From Lichenicola sp964658455 (GTDB taxonomy: Bacteria > Pseudomonadota > Alphaproteobacteria > Acetobacterales > Acetobacteraceae): 6,600 nt of DNA. The notes beneath the pieces were generated by a model. That model was not told the origin of the DNA, made no database searches, and saw nothing but the letters and a program-made list of their open reading frames with translations. Positions 5,643 to 6,600 of the stretch are shown here, in pieces. The stretch is taken from NCBI GenBank assembly GCA_964658455.1, contig CAZZZA010000152.1, positions 1 to 6,600 on the forward strand, given 5' to 3'. How positions within the stretch are numbered: position 1 is the stretch's first letter; every line of letters begins with the position of its first letter. The translations under genes were made by a program, and so were the position numbers.

Positions 5643-6600
5643 GCCGCGATCTCGTCCAGCGGCCAGCGCGGCCTGGGGCGGCTGCCGAGCCCGTCGCCAG
5701 GCCGGCCGGAGCGCAGCATCTCCAGCGCCGCCCAGGCGACCATGGTCGCGTTGTCGGTGCAGAGCCGCAGCGGCGGCGCCGCGAACCGCACCCCGCGCGC
5801 CGTGGCCAGGCCTGCCAGGCGTGCGCGGATCGTGGCGTTCGCGGCGACGCCGCCGGCCGCCACCAGCAGGGTGGCGTCCGGCATCGCCGCCAGCGCGTTG
5901 CCGGTGCGGTCGGCCAGCACGTCGGCCACCGCCTGCTGGAAGGCGGCGGCGAGATCGGCGGCGTCGCCCGGCGGGAGCGGCGCCGGCAGCGCCGCGATCC
6001 GCTGCGCGACGGCGGTCTTCAGGCCGCTGAAGCTGAAATCGCAGCCGGGCCGGCCGGCCAGCGGGCGCGGCAGGCGATGCGCGGCCGGGTTGCCGGCGGC
6101 GGCCAGCTTCTCCAGCGCCGGGCCGCCAGGCCAGCCCAGCCCGAGCATCTTGGCGACCTTGTCGAAGGCCTCGCCGGCGGCATCGTCGATGGTGCCGCCG
6201 AGGCGGCGATAGACCCCCAGCGACTCGACCGCGACGCACTGGCAGTGCCCGCCCGACACCAGCAGCAGCAGATAGGGGAACGGCGCGCCGCCCGGGACCA
6301 GGTCCGGCAGGCGCGCGGTCAGCGCATGCGCCTCGAGATGGTTCACCGCCACGAACGGGATGCCGAGCGAGAGCGCCAGCCCCTTGCCGAGCGTGCCGCC
6401 GACGATCAGGCCGCCGATCAGGCCGGGACCGGTGCTGGCGGCGACGGCGCCGAGCGCGGCCGGCGTCAGGCCGGCGCGGCGCAGGGTCTCGGTGAGGAGC
6501 GCCGGCAGGTGCGCCAGATGCGCCCTGGCGGCGATCTCCGGCACCACGCCGCCGAACGGCAGGTGCTCTTGCTGGCTGAGCACGGTCTCGGCCAGGATCG
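5639..6600 (-). CDS. tsaD: tRNA N6-adenosine threonylcarbamoyltransferase TsaD, partial (N terminus off window)
   Basis: TsaD, with TsaB and TsaE, transfers the threonylcarbamoyl group to A37 of ANN-decoding tRNAs (t6A), an essential step for decoding fidelity. The frame is open through base 6600, so the first residues, including the expected nucleotide-binding start of the domain, are outside; about 320 residues are seen. Visible signatures: LSQQEHLPFGGVVPEIAARAH soon after the edge, HLEAH (6326-6340), whose two histidines bind the metal, SGGHC, GGTIDDAAGEAFDKVAK, the FSFSGLKTAV segment, AGGVAANATIR, and CTDNA with the metal-binding aspartate at 5753-5755. A GTG at 6581-6583 lies inside the conserved region (ILAETVLSQQ) and is not the start. 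The more usual SGGHT is SGGHC here. The stop overlaps the rlmJ GTG start. The gene assignment is firm. Confidence 0.96.
   Translation of the reverse strand, partial: ILAETVLSQQEHLPFGGVVPEIAARAHLAHLPALLTETLRRAGLTPAALGAVAASTGPGLIGGLIVGGTLGKGLALSLGIPFVAVNHLEAHALTARLPDLVPGGAPFPYLLLLVSGGHCQCVAVESLGVYRRLGGTIDDAAGEAFDKVAKMLGLGWPGGPALEKLAAAGNPAAHRLPRPLAGRPGCDFSFSGLKTAVAQRIAALPAPLPPGDAADLAAAFQQAVADVLADRTGNALAAMPDATLLVAAGGVAANATIRARLAGLATARGVRFAAPPLRLCTDNATMVAWAALEMLRSGRPGDGLGSRPRPRWPLDEIAA

Noticed and set aside
6581..6583. GTG as the start of tsaD
   Set aside because: Conserved TsaD sequence (ILAET) continues upstream in frame to the window edge, so the true start is outside.

Overview
The window is about 70% GC with short intergenic gaps, frequent GTG starts and overlapping reading frames. 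The protein sequences and the tsaD/gpsA neighbourhood fit a high-GC alphaproteobacterium, most likely Rhodospirillales/Acetobacteraceae; this is inferred from sequence style, since no taxonomic marker is present. All genes look chromosomal and housekeeping or metabolic. I see no RNA genes, insertion sequences, phage genes, CRISPR arrays or attachment sites.

Layout, left to right. (1) The 5' part of a class III omega-amino acid (beta-alanine):pyruvate aminotransferase gene reads leftward off the window (1-467, minus). (2) A 178-bp divergent spacer holds a possible 10-codon leader ORF (617-649) whose stop overlaps the next start. (3) A complete CNT-family nucleoside transporter reads rightward (646-1896). 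(4) A HAD-family phosphatase reads leftward (1886-2563) and overlaps the transporter 3' end by 11 bp. (5) A GTG-started glutathione S-transferase-like gene (2634-3308, plus) is divergent from it across 70 bp. (6) A small predicted lipoprotein of unknown function (3312-3764, minus) converges on the GST with only 3 bp between them. (7) A tight leftward operon tsaD (5' end off the window)-rlmJ-gpsA runs 6600 to 3820; each junction is a four-base GTGA start/stop overlap. The lipoprotein gene lies 55 bp downstream of gpsA on the same strand, beyond a T-tract-less hairpin.

How genes may work together. The transporter/aminotransferase pair is compatible with pyrimidine nucleoside use, because reductive uracil breakdown yields beta-alanine, which a beta-alanine:pyruvate aminotransferase would consume; this is inference from two adjacent genes. 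The tsaD-rlmJ-gpsA group joins tRNA t6A modification, 23S rRNA methylation and glycerol-3-phosphate synthesis for phospholipids; the link is probably shared expression rather than a pathway. No clearly novel system is visible. The points most worth checking are the leader ORF coupled to the transporter, the altered sodium-site residue in the transporter, and the placement of rlmJ between tsaD and gpsA.
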